NCBI GenBank assembly: GCA_036365515.1
Contig: CM070873.1
Coordinates: forward strand, 69,376,529-69,440,528
Reading direction: 5' to 3'
Origin: Torymus aiolomorphi
Taxonomy: Eukaryota; Arthropoda; Insecta; Hymenoptera; Torymidae
DNA: 64,000 nucleotides
Shown here: piece by piece, positions 23,300-35,780 of the stretch
How positions within the stretch are numbered: the first letter of the stretch is position 1
Layout: the number at the start of each line of letters is the position of its first letter
Made by a program: the position numbers and the translations under genes
Notes under the pieces: model-generated
The model's input: only the letters and a program-made list of their open reading frames with translations
Databases searched by the model: none
Told to the model about the DNA's origin: nothing

Positions 23300-25100
23300 G
23301 TAGGGAGGGAGGGAGGCCATTTAATATGCAACAACAATAACAGTGTTAAAAGTAATTATTTTCTCGTCTCTTCTGGACAATTGATGTAATAGAAAAGAGT
23401 TGCATTTATGGCTATAGCTTTTTATGTTATAGCATAAAATTAAAATACAACCATTATTTTCTATGATTGTATTAAAATTTTATATAGATTGAAACGACAT
23501 AAATATTCTGACGATGCGGATGTATATAAAATAATTTCTATAATAATAAACGCACAGTTAAGAAACATAAGAAATCCTAGTCTGATACATGCGCATTCGC
23601 AATCCCAGTATTTCAAATTAATTAAATAAGATGTTTGCTATCGTAAAAATCGTTTGAATTAAAATACCAAATGTCTATCCCTTCAATGGAAGAAAATAAA
23701 CTAACTTTTAAAAATAGTATAGTTCTATACTAATGTGAGAAAGTGATTTAAACCTTATGTGGGCTTTTGCACCTGAATAAAGGCAGGGTGAAAAAGTCAC
23801 ACGATGTAAAAATCTACTTTCTTTTATAAGTACTTCAAATATATATGATACTTCCTTTTCTAATAATATTATCCAAAATAATGAATAGTCACAAATCATT
23901 TGTCAGAAAATCGCGTGATTAGAACTGTTTATCAGAACCTTATTCAAATTAATTTTTTATATGAGGTTTTGCAAATACACAATAAAAAAAAAATTATTGG
24001 AATTTGATGCTATGATGTACGTTTCGCAAAAGTTCACCTGAAATTTTCCACAACTTTGTAATAATTAATTTTTGATAACAAAGTTTGCCTAAATTAAGCT
24101 AAATTTTTACCAAGCACGCAACAGAAAATTAAGTAAAAGACGTCTATGTTCCTCGTATATCGTGCGAGCAATATATTAAATACATATTGCCACAATGTAT
24201 TGCCAATGTATTTCTAATATATTGCCGATATACTCACACTAAGGAATTACTACTACGGAATTAACAACAACAAGTACTAAGGAATTATCACTGTGTAAGA
24301 CTTAAAGTCTGACTTATTAGCTATAGTATAGCTAAAAAAACCGCTGCTAACTGCTTTAGCAGAATGCTTTCTCAAAGAGCATTGATAAATTACATCAAAT
24401 AATCTTTTTAAATGTATATTTTAATATAAAATTTCATTGTTTTTGCATATCTGATTTTCCGTAAATTTAATATTCAAAATGATCAAGAAAATTATATTTA
24501 CAACAGTTATTTAGTAATTATTAATTTGCAAATTAAAAAGTTTAAGGTATTATCACATACTGTTTATTGAATTTATAAATTAATTAAGTTTTTTCAAAAT
24601 TTCTTCGGCGTTTTCTTACCAGTACAAATCGAACCTTGATATTTAATTATTCAATATCATTACAAAATACTTTATTTTGTAAAATGCAAACACTGTTGAT
24701 AGTCGTAAGAGATTACGATTTTTCTTACTTGAAGTTGTCAAATTTTAGCATTGGTACAAACAATGAATGTTTTGATAATTATTCTCTCATGAATTTTGCG
24801 AATGTTTTGATAATTATTCTGTATTGAATTTTGTATAATTATACAGAAAATGTATTTTATATAAAATATATTTAACTTTTTATGGAACTTTTTATATTGT
24901 TACATTTTATTAATAATGGCACTGAAAACTATGGATATGTTAGAAGGTATGATTATCTTTTCGCAGATTTATCTAGTGTGAATATTGTATTAATTTATAA
25001 CCTTATATAAATTTATAATTAAATAGCCAAATATATTTTTATTACAAAATATGATAATACTTTCAACTTTTTATACAAATTTACAATCTATAATATAATT
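23300..25100. other. Gene-free AT-rich intronic stretch
   Basis: Nothing beyond an AG/GAGAGA-rich purine run at 23262-23315. No gene or element with defined ends. Confidence 0.4.
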
Positions 25101-25109
25101 CTGTTATTT

Positions 25110-25525
25110 CAGACCTTTAAGAAAATATAACTACTTCCGATCAATATCTAAACCCCCAACGCCATAAAAAAATATTTTTTCATATTTTTCTTTATTTTTT
25201 TTTTTAATCAATTTAATATTATCCGATTAGACCGACAAAAATATAGATTGATAGGAAATTTCAAGACCATTAAGAAAATGTGACTACTTCCGACCGATAT
25301 CTAAACCCAACGCCGTAAAAAAATATTTTCGATTTTTCCATATTTTTCTTTATTTTTTTTAACTGACTTAATATTATCCGATCGGGCCGACAAAAATATG
25401 GATTGATAGGTAATTTCAATTCCTTTAAGAAAATGAGCTTACATCCGACCGATATCCAAACCCGGCGACAAAAATCAAAAATTTCGATTTTTCAATATTT
25501 TTATTTTTTATTTTTTTAATATTTA
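25110..25525 (+). repeat. ~154-bp tandem repeat, ~2.7 copies
   Basis: CTACTTCCGA near 25131 and 25284, and TTACATCCGA near 25439, each followed by a GATATCTAAACCC-type word, an A/T-rich part, and GACAAAAATATNGATTGATAGG. The spacing is 153-155 bp. Confidence 0.75.
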
Positions 25526-25642
25526 TTATTATTCAATCAACTATATAATTGAACTTGCACAACTTCAAAATGAACTTTAGATATCTGCTAAAGATAAACT
25601 TGATACTTCTGTCCATTTTCGAGTTATGCCGCGGACAAATTC

Positions 25643-25646
<4 letters not shown>

Positions 25647-25735
<89 letters not shown>

Positions 25736-25745
25736 ACACACACAT
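25647..25745. repeat. (CA)n microsatellite
   Basis: About 45 CA units with two TA interruptions near the 3' end. The His-Thr and Cys-Val reading frames through it are artefacts of the repeat. Confidence 0.95.
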
Positions 25746-25749
25746 ACAT

Positions 25750-26337
25750 TTTCTAGGAAACGCATATTTCGACTCAGGGAGCTCAGAAATATCGAAAATC
25801 ATTCAAATCTCGGGGTCGAAAAATTTCACCGTTACCAAGCTTTCTCTTTGAGAAAGCAAAATTACTGAAATTCTGGCTCAAAAAGCGGTGATGCTCAAAA
25901 ATTCTAGAATCATAACCTGTTTATACATATTGCCGAAATAGAATGTTATTATTCCCAGCCGTATATGTAGCCGGATACGTAATAAAAATTTAAAAATAAA
26001 AGGACTAATAATCAGAGAATAGTGGCGAGTTGAAGAACAAACGCGTACGTACGATCGGCCGGCACCGCATCGTCGGCTATATATAGTAGGCTCGCGGTCG
26101 GGTATGCCACAAACAACAATCTGGCGCCGAGAGGGATAAGCGGGAAAAGGATACCGCTGTTTTCCACTACCGCGCTAGGCCATCTTACATGAAGATGGCT
26201 ATATTAATCGTTAGACCACCGTAATTGTGGATGCTTTAGCATCCGAAGTAAGTTCCCAAATGCTGTATTCAGATATGAAATATAATTTATAAAAGTTGTA
26301 ATTAAATGTTAATGTATATCTACATTTCACGGTGGTC
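25750..26337. other. Gene-free stretch with LTR-like fragments (tentative)
   Basis: TATATATAG near 26079, then ACAACAATCTGGCGCC near 26113, resembles a promoter and an LTR end with primer-binding site, but no retroelement coding or second LTR is present. It may be a retroelement relic. No gene. Confidence 0.25.
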
Positions 26338-26341
26338 TTAA

Positions 26342-27025
26342 CCCTTTGTTGCGCGTTTTTTTGTACAACATTATTTTTACTGAGATCCGACTTATTAAGG
26401 GTTTTTGAGGGTGCTGATTACAAATCCGCTATCAGTTTCACAAAATTCAAAATGGCGGAATGATAATATTAATTATTTTTCAATTTTTTAGCTTTCAAAC
26501 TCTTTACGTCATTTTATTTTATTATTATTTGATATTACAAAATTTTAAGTATATAAATTGTAGGTCCCCTATATTGGATATTCCATGTCAAAAACTGATT
26601 GCGGATTCGTGATCAGCGACCCAAAAAACATAAAAATACAAACTTTTACAAGGTTTTATAAATTTTTTGATATTTTTATCCGCCATATTGGATCCGCTAT
26701 TTCGGATTTTGAAAAACTGATGGCGGATTCGTTATTAGTGACCCAAAAAACATAAGAATATGTATTTTTTCATATATATCTTTACGGTCAAATTTCTTCA
26801 AAAACGATTTTTTTATGAAAAAAGTTACACTTTTTTAACTTGATTTGTTGATAACAAATAATCAATGAAATGTTATTGTTACAAAACTTATCTCATAGAT
26901 AAAGTAACATGTCTAGACTTATAAATGGCTTATTTCATGAAAAAAAACCTCAAAACTAAAATTTAGGAGTCATTAATTGATGTACAGAAAGGTGTGACAT
27001 ATACGTCACACCGTGCAACAAAGGG
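26342..27025. mobile_element. piggyBac-like MITE flanked by TTAA
   Basis: TTAA at 26338-26341 and 27026-27029 flank a 684-bp segment. Its ends are CCCTTTGTTGC-GCG at the left and the complement CGT-GCAACAAAGGG at the right, 13 of 14 positions matching. TTAA target duplication with CCC-starting termini is characteristic of the piggyBac superfamily. No transposase frame is present, so it is nonautonomous. A GCGGATTCGTNATNAG-type word repeats inside, near 26601 and 26722. Confidence 0.85.
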
Positions 27026-27050
27026 TTAAGGTCAACTTTACAAGTTATTT

Positions 27051-28192
27051 AGGGTAGATGTCCGTATTAGTGTGGGTTTAAGGAACTTCAGTTTTGTCGC
27101 ATAATAATAGACTATTTAAGCTGTATCAGAGATTCCGGGCAGGTTTATATAGGTAATAAAAGTAATAATCTACGTGAAACAATTTTTTTTGTAGAAAAAT
27201 ATTAATATTTATAAAAGTTACAAGCAATATAAAAAAAAAAAATTTGTACGCATTTGTGTGCCCTAGCAGACAACAAAGTACATTTTTGTGTGCCCCGTAT
27301 TAATGTGGGTATACACGTTTGTGTGCCCCACATTAGTGTGTCTTGATAAAATTATCATTGCCAACAAAATTATTTTGTTAACTGTAGTGCATTTATAATC
27401 AATTTCTAACCCTTGTTTACATTGAATGTTAATTAATTCCAATACGGTAAAAACTGCTGAAGGTCGTCAATGCGATATGAAACAACGTTTGTGCTCAGAC
27501 AACCTAACCTAACTTTTCTGTTCAAGCGCCGATACGAGCATGCTCGTATTATATTTGTGCACACACAAATCTGGACAAGTCGTTTTTCACTGCTCTATTA
27601 ATAGACACCATTAATTAAATATTAAAATCAATTGAAAACCTTTATATAATATTAAGGTTTATTATATAACATAATATTATTTTATGATATAATCAATTGT
27701 ATCCCACATTAAAATCCTTCCGAAACATTATTTAATGTTACATTTAAAAATGTCATTTCTTAGCAAGTTTGGACAAGGAAACACCGTGATACACCGCAAA
27801 CCGTGAAACATATTTTTGAAGTTCTTTTTTAATGTTATAGTAAATGAAAACAAATTAAGTAATTATAGTACATTTCGACACGGGTGGGGAAGTCGATTAT
27901 TTAGCTGGTGTGACTTTTTGCACGAGCGAAGCGAGTGTGAAAAAGTCACACCACCTAAATAATCGATTTACGCACTAGTTTCGAACGGTATTTTATACCA
28001 CGAGCGCCGAAAAATCATATCAAAGTTGTGATTTTGAGGTTAGAGTGGTATAAATTCTATTTAAACTTAATTAACTATACTTTATGAAAAAAAATACTTT
28101 AGTGTTACGTTTTTACTCGTTCATTTCTAGGATATGTTTTAATAATAGGGCACACAAATATGGATAGGCACACTAATACGGGCCACTACCCT
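27051..28192. mobile_element. 1.14-kb nonautonomous element with ~26-bp TIRs
   Basis: The left end AGGGTAGATGTCC-GTATTAGTGTG (27051) is matched inverted by the right end CACACTAATACGGGCCAC-TACCCT (28192). Further GTATTAATGTGGG-type words occur inside the left part (27297-27345). No target duplication is clear. It ends 38 bp from the transposase exon at 28231-28382, and it contains another repeat at 27868-28060. No coding frame. Confidence 0.7.
27868..28060 (-). repeat. TATACCAC/ATGTACTATTT repeat family, copy 2
   Basis: Inverted and fuller copy of 6222-6345. It runs from the complement of ATGTACT through a palindrome of GGTGTGACTTTTT around CACGAGCGAAGCGAGTG to the TTTATACCAC end. It lies inside the element at 27051-28192. 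Confidence 0.75.
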
Positions 28193-28230
28193 AATCGGCT
28201 CTAAATTAATCTCGAAATTAATAAACTTAC

Positions 28231-28382
28231 GCAGACGCCGCGCAAGTCCTCGCACGCTTTGGATTCCATTCTCTTGCAGGCTCGCATTAACGACCTCTCG
28301 GAGAGGACCGTCGACGACCCTTCTCGCCATCCTGGCTCGCGGAGGATCGACGCGACCATGCTGTCGATAACGATCAACAACT
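28231..28382 (-). CDS. DDE transposase, exon 2 (rest of DUF4817 HTH)
   Basis: The exon is bounded by an acceptor TTGCAG (ending 28383) and a donor GTAAGT (28230 to 28225), both close to consensus. It encodes VVDRYRQHGRVDPPR, then ENGIQSVRGLARRL, matching the second half of the DUF4817-type helix-turn-helix region and the start of the following HTH. It finishes with a single base over, which the exon at 21672 completes in frame. Without splicing, the frame runs into intron-like sequence. Confidence 0.75.
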
Positions 28383-28463
28383 CTGCAATATGCAATTATT
28401 TTTAAGTAATATTTAATACATATGTAATATTTAATACATTTATAAATAAATCGTAAAACTAAC
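28383..28463 (-). other. 81-nt intron 1 of the transposase gene
   Basis: GTTAGT at the donor side and TTGCAG at the acceptor side delimit an AT-rich 81-nt intron, a size typical of insect genes. It is the insertion that otherwise breaks the DUF4817 match between SRQAFMG and VVDRYRQ. Confidence 0.75.
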
Positions 28464-28621
28464 CCCATAAAAGCTTGTCGAGATGGAAGGGGCTCCTGCG
28501 GCAACTCTGCAGCGTATAAATTACGTGCAGCAATTATCTTATATTGCCCATCGTCGCCATGAGTGCGATGGAGCATCTCTAGCATTCTCTGCCATCTTAT
28601 GGTACGCTCATTTACAGCCAT
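28464..28621 (-). CDS. DDE transposase, exon 1 (DUF4817 N-terminus)
   Basis: It starts at ATG 28621 (AVNERTIRWQRMLEM) and contains LYAAELPQEPLPSRQAF, the signature of the DUF4817 helix-turn-helix that begins many insect DDE transposases. The GTG just upstream is in frame but ATG is the likelier start. The exon ends with two bases over, completed by exon 2. The three exons total 1077 nt, exactly 359 codons including the stop, giving 358 residues, a normal size for Tc1/mariner transposases. Confidence 0.75.
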
Positions 28622-30585
28622 CACTTTGTCTCAGTATGTAAAGCACGCCTCAGTATGTAGAAGCTTCGGTGTATTGCTTCTACCACGCTCATTTGTTTTA
28701 TAATCATGAAAAGCATAGAAAACGATTCTATGTCTCTCTGATTGCAGACGACTGTGCTTCTAATTTTCGATTTTCAAATGGGCATATAAGGGCCAACAAA
28801 TTTTTAGGTTTAGAGATAATAAGAAGTACATTAAAAGTATGCGTGTACTTACACAAACGAATAAGCATTTTTTACTCAGAAACTTTTGACTGTAACTCAA
28901 TAAAATTGATTATATATTGAAATAAAATAATAAAACTACCGTTTCACTATTTAATAAAAAATATTATTTCTTCAATTTTAGAAACGAAATATCAAAATGG
29001 ACTCGTTTTTCAAATAAAAAACACTTTAAATATTAAATTTTAAGTGTTAAATAAATATTAATTTATTATTTTATTTTTACCTTTAAAATATTTATTTTTT
29101 AGTATCAAATTTTTTATTAAACAGAGTACTTACAATATTTGTAACTGTAATAGATAACTTGCAAATGTTCCATAAGCTACAAAGTACTTCTTTACAATAC
29201 AAAACTTTACAAAAAATTAGAGAGTTTCCACTCATAACACATAGTAACATAAATTTTTATTCGCAATTTTGCTTATACTTATACAGTTTCAGTAAAATAG
29301 ATTCATAATTTATTTTCTAGAAAGTGTGCAAGTCTTTCTTTCGTTAAATGTAAATTTGACTCTATCTATGAAACTGAGATGCTCTCAAGATGAAGTAGAT
29401 AGCAAACCAAAAGTCTGTATCCACGTTTAAAAAATCAAAAATTATTATTAAAATCAATTTTTTGTGATTTACACGCCACGTAATAACAAAATAAAAATGG
29501 TCTTCAAAACGAACAAAATGCATACATAAAATTATAAAAAAACCAGTCAAACTCAATTTTGTTTTTAAATGATAAATCGATTGGTTTTAATTACTATTAA
29601 TTATCAACACCTACATAATTAATCAATAGTCAGTTTAAACGATGAAACACTATCGTGTACTGCATGCACGCAATATTATATGTAAACGGGCTCAGTGACT
29701 CGCAAAATACGCGAGTATCATGGCCTCATAGATAAATGCAGTGGTAAATAACTGTCAGTAATCTTGATAATGAATGAATAAAGATAATTTGGCTTTTTTC
29801 TTCGATTTTATTCACAGTATTATCACTGTAACGCTGAGCTGTCTCGGCTACGGCAAATACGGCAAATACGGCGATGCGAATATGCGATAGTACGTGCGTG
29901 GCAGAGGCGTCATCTGTTGGGCATTTCGCGAACGGACAGCATTTGTAAAAATTGCCACTAACATAACCCGCAACATACCCCATAATTTGATAAATAAATT
30001 ACACACATCGGTGAATAGAAATAAAATGCCATTCATGTTATCAAGGAATCTTTAAAGGTTTAATGAAATTTCGTGAATATTCCGTTAGCTGGAGTCAAGT
30101 AGTTATGGCTATGTCAAGAGCGCCCATCGCGTCATGAAGTTGCCGCTTGCTAGCTAGAGTCGGTTTATTCAAACGACTTTATTCTCTTAATTCCCGTTCC
30201 TCGAACGTCTGGTAATTCCCCTGTCCGGCCGAAAAAGCAGATTTTTAATATCCAATTAAAAATTCATTTATCCCGATATTGAAGTCGGGCAAAGGCGGTA
30301 TGGTCTTTAAACTTAATGAACTTCGATAAATGAACATAAAAACCAAACCTTAAATATTTTTCGAAAAAGTAATTTTGCTATCTTTTTTATTTTTTGTGCT
30401 ATGTCAATTTTGACGGCACCATTGTGTTCCTCGGGCCCCAAAACCCTTAGACTCGCCGCTTTTCTAACCTTTTCGCAATTTTCCGGGGAGAAAAGCCAAT
30501 GTCAGGATAATTTGAGTCACGCGTATAAAGTATACATTTGATAGTGCACATCTTCTACGATTGAAACGGATAGAAAACAATTCAA
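28622..30585. other. Gene-free AT-rich stretch upstream of the transposase
   Basis: No gene. I looked for a terminal inverted repeat matching the region below 20905 and found none I would trust. Minus-strand frames at 29726-30036 are low-information and lack domains. Confidence 0.4.
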
Positions 30586-30589
30586 ACTA

Positions 30590-30800
30590 TTACTAATTTT
30601 CGGATTCAGCAAATATATCATTGTAACCGATTGATTCCGATTAAATTCAATCGGGAAATATCGTATAAAATCAGATTTCGATTGATGCGGCATTGGAACC
30701 GATTCACTTTCAATCGGGGGCCCCGATTAACCCGATTGAAATGGAATAATTCAGGATTCACTTACTGCTAAATTCAATCCGAATTAATCGGATTCAATCG
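30590..30800 (+). repeat. CGATTNAATCGG-type degenerate repeat
   Basis: Words such as CGATTGA, TTCAATCGGG and CCGATTAA recur in both orientations, about ten times in 210 bp, giving a palindrome-rich patch. Origin unknown. Confidence 0.5.
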
Positions 30801-31309
30801 GTGATTTTTTCAGGGTTTTTATGTTCAAAATGGTCTGAAAAATACGAAAAAAAACATTCTGCACAATAACTAATTGTTAATAATTAATTATTATGCGAAT
30901 TTTGTTTTCTTTGTATTTTTCAGATCATTTTCAGCATAAAAAGTTATTATGAGTTTTTTGTAGGACTTTTAATTTTTTAAATAAAAATTTTTAGTCATCA
31001 AAAATACTATTTTTGCCACCTTTAGCGTATGACCAATACTCACTATAAATGAACATTTTTTAATCAAAGTTTGATTACATTTACGATTACATACTGTACT
31101 ATAACTGTACAATGTGTCTATATTGTGTTTCATTTACATACCATTCAAAAAATCAATAATTTAAAGGCTCTAAAAACACCTTTTCCGTAAATATATCCCA
31201 CCATTCAGGGGCGTCATCTTAACATTTTCCTAGGTCTGGTATTTTCGTAAACTCCTCTCCCCCCACCCCCCTTTTTTCGAAAACTAAAGTGCTTATACTT
31301 TATAGCTCA

Positions 31310-32760
31310 AATAACCGGGGGACGCGAGGTCCACGCATATAAGGGAGTCACGTAGACATGCATTAATTGGCAATTATTTAAATAATTTTTAAACCCAAGC
31401 CGCCGGAGCGCGAGGTCTACGCACATAAGGGAGTCATGTAGACATGCATTAATTAGCAATTAATTAAATAATTTTTAAACCCAAGTAACCGGAGGACGCT
31501 AGTTCCATGCATGTTAGGGAATTACGTAGACGTGCAACAATAAGCAAGACACTTATTTAAACAATTTTTAAACCTAAGTAGGCGGGGGATATAAGGTCCA
31601 CAAATATGTATAAGAGAGTTATGAAGACATGAAACAATAAGCAAAACGATAATTTGAATAATTTTTAAACCCAAGTAGCCGGTGGACGCGAGGTCCACGC
31701 ATGTAAGGGAGTCACGTAGACGTGCGATGTAAGTCAGACTTTTATTTCAAAAATTCTTAATCTTTATAACTCGAACCCTTATATGCGTGGACCTCGCGGC
31801 CCCGGCTACATGGATTTAAAAATTATTTAAATAATAGTCTTGCTTCTTGTTGCATGTCTACGTGACTCCCTTATATGCGTGGACCTCGCGTCCTCCGGCT
31901 ACTTGGGTTTAAAAATTATTCAAATAATCGTTTTGCTTATTTTTTCATGTCTACATGACTCCCATATATGCGTAGACTTTCCCGGCTACTTGGGAATAAA
32001 AATTGTTTAAATAATTATCTTGCTTATTGCTACAAATTTACGTAATTCCCTAATATGCGTAAACCTCATATCCCCCACCTACTTCGGTTTAAAAATTGTT
32101 TAAATAATGGTCTTGCTTATTGTTGCACATCTACGTAATTCGCTAATATGAGTGGACCTCGTGTACTCCGGCTACTTGGGTTTAAAAATTATTTAAATAA
32201 TCGTTTTGCTTATTTTTCATGTTCACACGACTCCCTTATATGCGTGGATCTCATATTCCCCGCCTACTTGGGTTTAAAAATTATTTAAATAATCGTATTT
32301 GTTCATGTCTACATGACTCCCTTATATGCGTGGACCTCGCATCCCCCGACTACTTGGGTTTAATAATTATTTAAATATTCGTTTTGCTTATCTTTTCATG
32401 TCTACATGACTCCCTGATATGCGTGAACCTCATATCCCCCGCTTACTTCGGTTTGAAAATTGTTAAAATACTCGTTTTGCTTATTTTTTCATGTCTACAT
32501 GAATCCATTATATGCGTGAACCTCATATCCCCCGGCTACTTGGGTTTAAAAATTATTTAAATTATCGTTCGCTTATTTTTGCATGTCTACATGAATCCAT
32601 TATATTATGCGTGGACCTCATATCCCCCGGCTACTTAGGTTTAAAAATTGTTTCAATGATTGCCTTGCTTATTTTTGCACGTGTACATAATTCCCTAACA
32701 TGCGTGGACTTCATATCCCCCGCCTACTTGAATTTAAAAATTGTTTGTTTTTTTCGGATC
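31310..32760. repeat. Mirror-image array of ~92-bp units (5 forward, 11 inverted)
   Basis: Forward units (anchor GAGGTCCACGCATATAAGGG near 31326, then at about 31412, 31500, 31593 and 31690) give way near 31745 to inverted units (anchor GCGTGGACCTCG, from about 31786 to 32700). Spacing is 86-97 bp. Each unit also carries ATTTAAATAATTTTTAAACC. The same unit forms the array at 43680-45240. Confidence 0.85.
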
Positions 32761-33370
32761 ACTTCCTTAAAAAAGGTCATCGGAGCTTATAGTACAGCAG
32801 TTAAGTTTTGTATTTGCAAGTTGTTATGCGTGGGTCACTTGGCGTTTCTAGCTCTGGTTTTCCATACCCTCTGGCTAGCAAGGTCTGGTTTCACCAGAGC
32901 TACCATACACAGCTTAACGCCCTTGCCACCATTAACGCACAAAAATTTAATACAGCATTAATATTTTATATACTATAGTGTTGTGTATATTTATAGTGCA
33001 ATGTCTAAACATAAATTTATACTAAACGTTTTGTATTAAAGTTTAAACATTGTAAGTATACAACAGATGTATTATGAAATATTAATGTATAATTTATGTT
33101 TGTGCGTTAATAATGAGTAGAGGAGAGTTCTACACTTATGGCCATTGGCTAAAGCTAGTCACCACACGTTTCTCATGTTTGTGATGCTATCGGCCAACTG
33201 TGGTGAGATGTAAGATTTCATTTTACTAAAAATATCTCGTGCCTGATATTTTAAATAAAGAATTTACTTACTAGAAGAGGGTCAGACCTCCGGATCACGG
33301 ATTCGGCTCAAACTATGAGATAGGTTTTTGGGTCTAGAATTAAATATGAAAAAAGCTACAATATGAATGA
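32761..33370. other. Nonrepetitive interior of the foldback-like element
   Basis: No gene. The stretch 32765-32860 has a faint resemblance to part of a 5S rRNA-derived sequence, not enough to call. A CCACCAT-type word occurs in both halves of the element. Confidence 0.3.
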
Positions 33371-33665
33371 TGTTTTGAAGGGTATGTAAACGAAACACAA
33401 TATAGACACATTGTACAGTTATAGTACAGTATGTAATCGTAAATGTAATCAAACTTTGATTAAAAAATGTTCACTTATTGTGAGTATTGGTCATACGCTA
33501 AAAATGACAAAAATAGTATTTTTGATGACTTTAAAAATTTTTATTTAAAATATTAAAAGTCATACAAATAACTCATAATAACTTTTTATGTTGGAAATGG
33601 TCTGAAAAATGCAAAGAAAACAAAATTCGCAGAATAATTGATTATTAACAATAAATTGTTTATAA

Positions 33666-34002
33666 TAAATTTCCTGACTGTTTGTCAGCATTCTAATATA
33701 AAAATTTGGATTCAGGAGATCCAAATGCCTAATAATAAAGTATGGGTAGACCGATAGGCCATCAGACGACCTCAAAACCTTTCATCGTTAGTGCATATTT
33801 GAAAGGTGCGCGCATCGTCTGTCGCCGTCGCAGCAGCGACAGAGCGACAATGTCGGTACCGTGAAATCGCACCCTACGGCCTACGCTCGCGATTTTTCAC
33901 CGTGTATAAGGCTGCCAACGCCGACGAGCGCCGTGCTGATACTGCCGGACCTTCATGGTAATTGCCGCGTGACACCTCGCGCGGCATCGGTACTGGCTCT
34001 TT
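33666..34002. other. Mixed stretch before the CT tract
   Basis: GC content rises from about 33800 (GCATCGTCTGTCGCCGTCGC). It may be the 5' end of the LINE or flanking DNA; no frame with a domain is present. Confidence 0.3.
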
Positions 34003-34227
<225 letters not shown>

Positions 34228-34431
34228 TGGAACCGGTGAGTTTATCTACTCGTAAGCGCTTGTACTTTTGGAGTTTTGCCGCCTTCTGTGTCGCTGTCTT
34301 TTAGAGGGCAGGTCGTCCGTCGATCCAGCTACGGGTGAGCCAGCTCTGAACATGATGGAGTCGCTGTCTTCGGCGGCTTCGTGATTTCCTGGTGGTTTTC
34401 CTCGTCGCTGGGACAGTGATTACAAGGTTAG

Positions 34432-35780
34432 ACACGACCTTGGGACCAATTTACAATCATCGATTCTTGGAAGTGGATCCGGACAAACATTGAACGTCGT
34501 CACTTCCGCATCTGCCATTCTAATGCCTATTCTATTGGGGGCCATCTCATCGATCTACGCAAAGTCGTACTTGATAGCGAAGCGCATGTGGTAGGCATTT
34601 CTGAGTCGTGGCTAAAGCCCGAAAAGCACTCCTGCACAGTATCCATCCCCGGCTATAACTTGGTTCGAGTAGATCGCTTAAGTGCGAGAAGGGAGGTATC
34701 GCTATGTACATCCATGAATCCCTTCAGTACACCATCGTCGCCCAATCGTCGCAGCCTGCAGTTTACATAGTATGGCCAGAATTTTTATTCGTTCTAATAA
34801 AATCTGCTTCAGCCAAGATGCTGGTCGGGGTGTTCTACAGTACACCCAAATGTGGATACTGGTCCGAGGTTGAAGAAGACTTACTAAATTGTAACGTAGC
34901 GCAGGATTTCACGTGTTTAATGGGTGATTCTAATATCAATTGGCGCAAGCCCTCCATCCCACTTAACATTCTGCAAAATTCACTTTCTACGTGTGGACTC
35001 GAACGGATTCCATTTGGACCAACTCACCATGATGGTGCGGAGCCGTCAACCATCGACTACATCTGCGTGAGTGATCTTAAGCGTATAATCGCTTACGACC
35101 AGAGACACGTCCCTCACATTTCAAAACATGAAGTCCTCTACGCAACCATCGCATTTGACGTTCCGAAACGTGTTCCTCAGGCTATAACTTGTCGTCCTTT
35201 TCGACATTTTATTGCAGAAAACTTCCAGCATGACCTTGCCAGCATCAATTGGGAAAGAATCAGTGATATTCAAAATATAGACGATAAAGTAGAATTCTTA
35301 ACATCTAACATCTCGCGCCTATTCGATGCACATGCTCCTTATCGCACATTCACGCCAAAGAAAAAGCCGTTGCCTTGGATGAACTTTGCTTTAAAATTAC
35401 TCATTGCCCGCAACAAAGCTTGGGCTAAGTTTAAACGCACCAGACGCATAATCGATCATGAAGTGTATAAACATCTGCGCAATCAAGTTAAAGTATCCAT
35501 TCGCAATGCTATTTCAACACACTATAACAACCGACTCCGTGCGTGTAAAAATTCTACTGAGATATGGAACTGCGTTGCAGAGCTAGGGGTAGGTTCCGGT
35601 GCCAGGACCACCTTCTCGCTACCTGTAGATGTTAACGATTTAAATCGTTTTTTTGTAGGCGATTCGAACCCGACTCCAATTAGAGATAATAGAATCATCG
35701 ACGCAATACCTCTGGACGAACAGTTTTACTTTTTTCATGTCCCGCTAAGGGGCCCGATGACATCCCAGTTAAACATCTGA
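34432..35780 (+). pseudogene. Non-LTR retrotransposon: apurinic endonuclease region, frameshifted
   Basis: The frame opens after a stop at 34429 and reads ICHSNAYSIGGHL, then VVGISESWL, IPGYNLVR and, after a one-base frameshift near 34690, GGIAMYIHES. MGDSNINW and STIDYICVS follow. These are the conserved boxes of the exonuclease-endonuclease-phosphatase fold that nicks target DNA in LINEs of the CR1/L2/Jockey group. A basic linker follows. A second frameshift near 35750 moves the GPDDIPVKHL box to another frame, possibly with a small deletion before it. No ORF1 is visible upstream. The copy is dead. Confidence 0.8.

Larger units (their letters stand above)
21675..28230 (-). other. 6.56-kb intron 2 of the transposase gene, filled with repeats
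   Basis: The interval between the donor GTAAGT (28225-28230) and the acceptor at 21673-21674, minus strand, holds a large nested palindrome (21930-22850), a 105-bp-arm palindrome (22944-23166), a ~154-bp tandem repeat, a CA tract, a TTAA-flanked MITE and a 1.1-kb TIR element. The insertions are noncoding, so the gene could still be spliced, but I cannot prove that it is. Confidence 0.55.
30866..33665. mobile_element. Foldback-like element, ~2.8 kb, with ~290-bp arms
   Basis: The left arm (about 30866-31155) and right arm (about 33372-33665) are inverted copies, roughly nine positions in ten matching. They share TTAATCAAAGTTTGATTAC, ACAATGTGTCTATATTGTG and AAAGTTATTATGAGTT. Between them lies a mirror-image array of a ~92-bp unit. 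No protein is encoded. I cannot identify a target duplication, so ends are approximate. Confidence 0.75.

Noticed and set aside
25549..25868. His-Thr and Cys-Val repeat frames
   Set aside because: Products of the CA tract at 25647-25745.
31310..32760. CRISPR-like regular repeats
   Set aside because: Units are contiguous degenerate tandem repeats without unique spacers, in a eukaryotic setting.
32765..32865. Fragment resembling a 5S rRNA-derived SINE
   Set aside because: Only scattered short matches; no full internal promoter.
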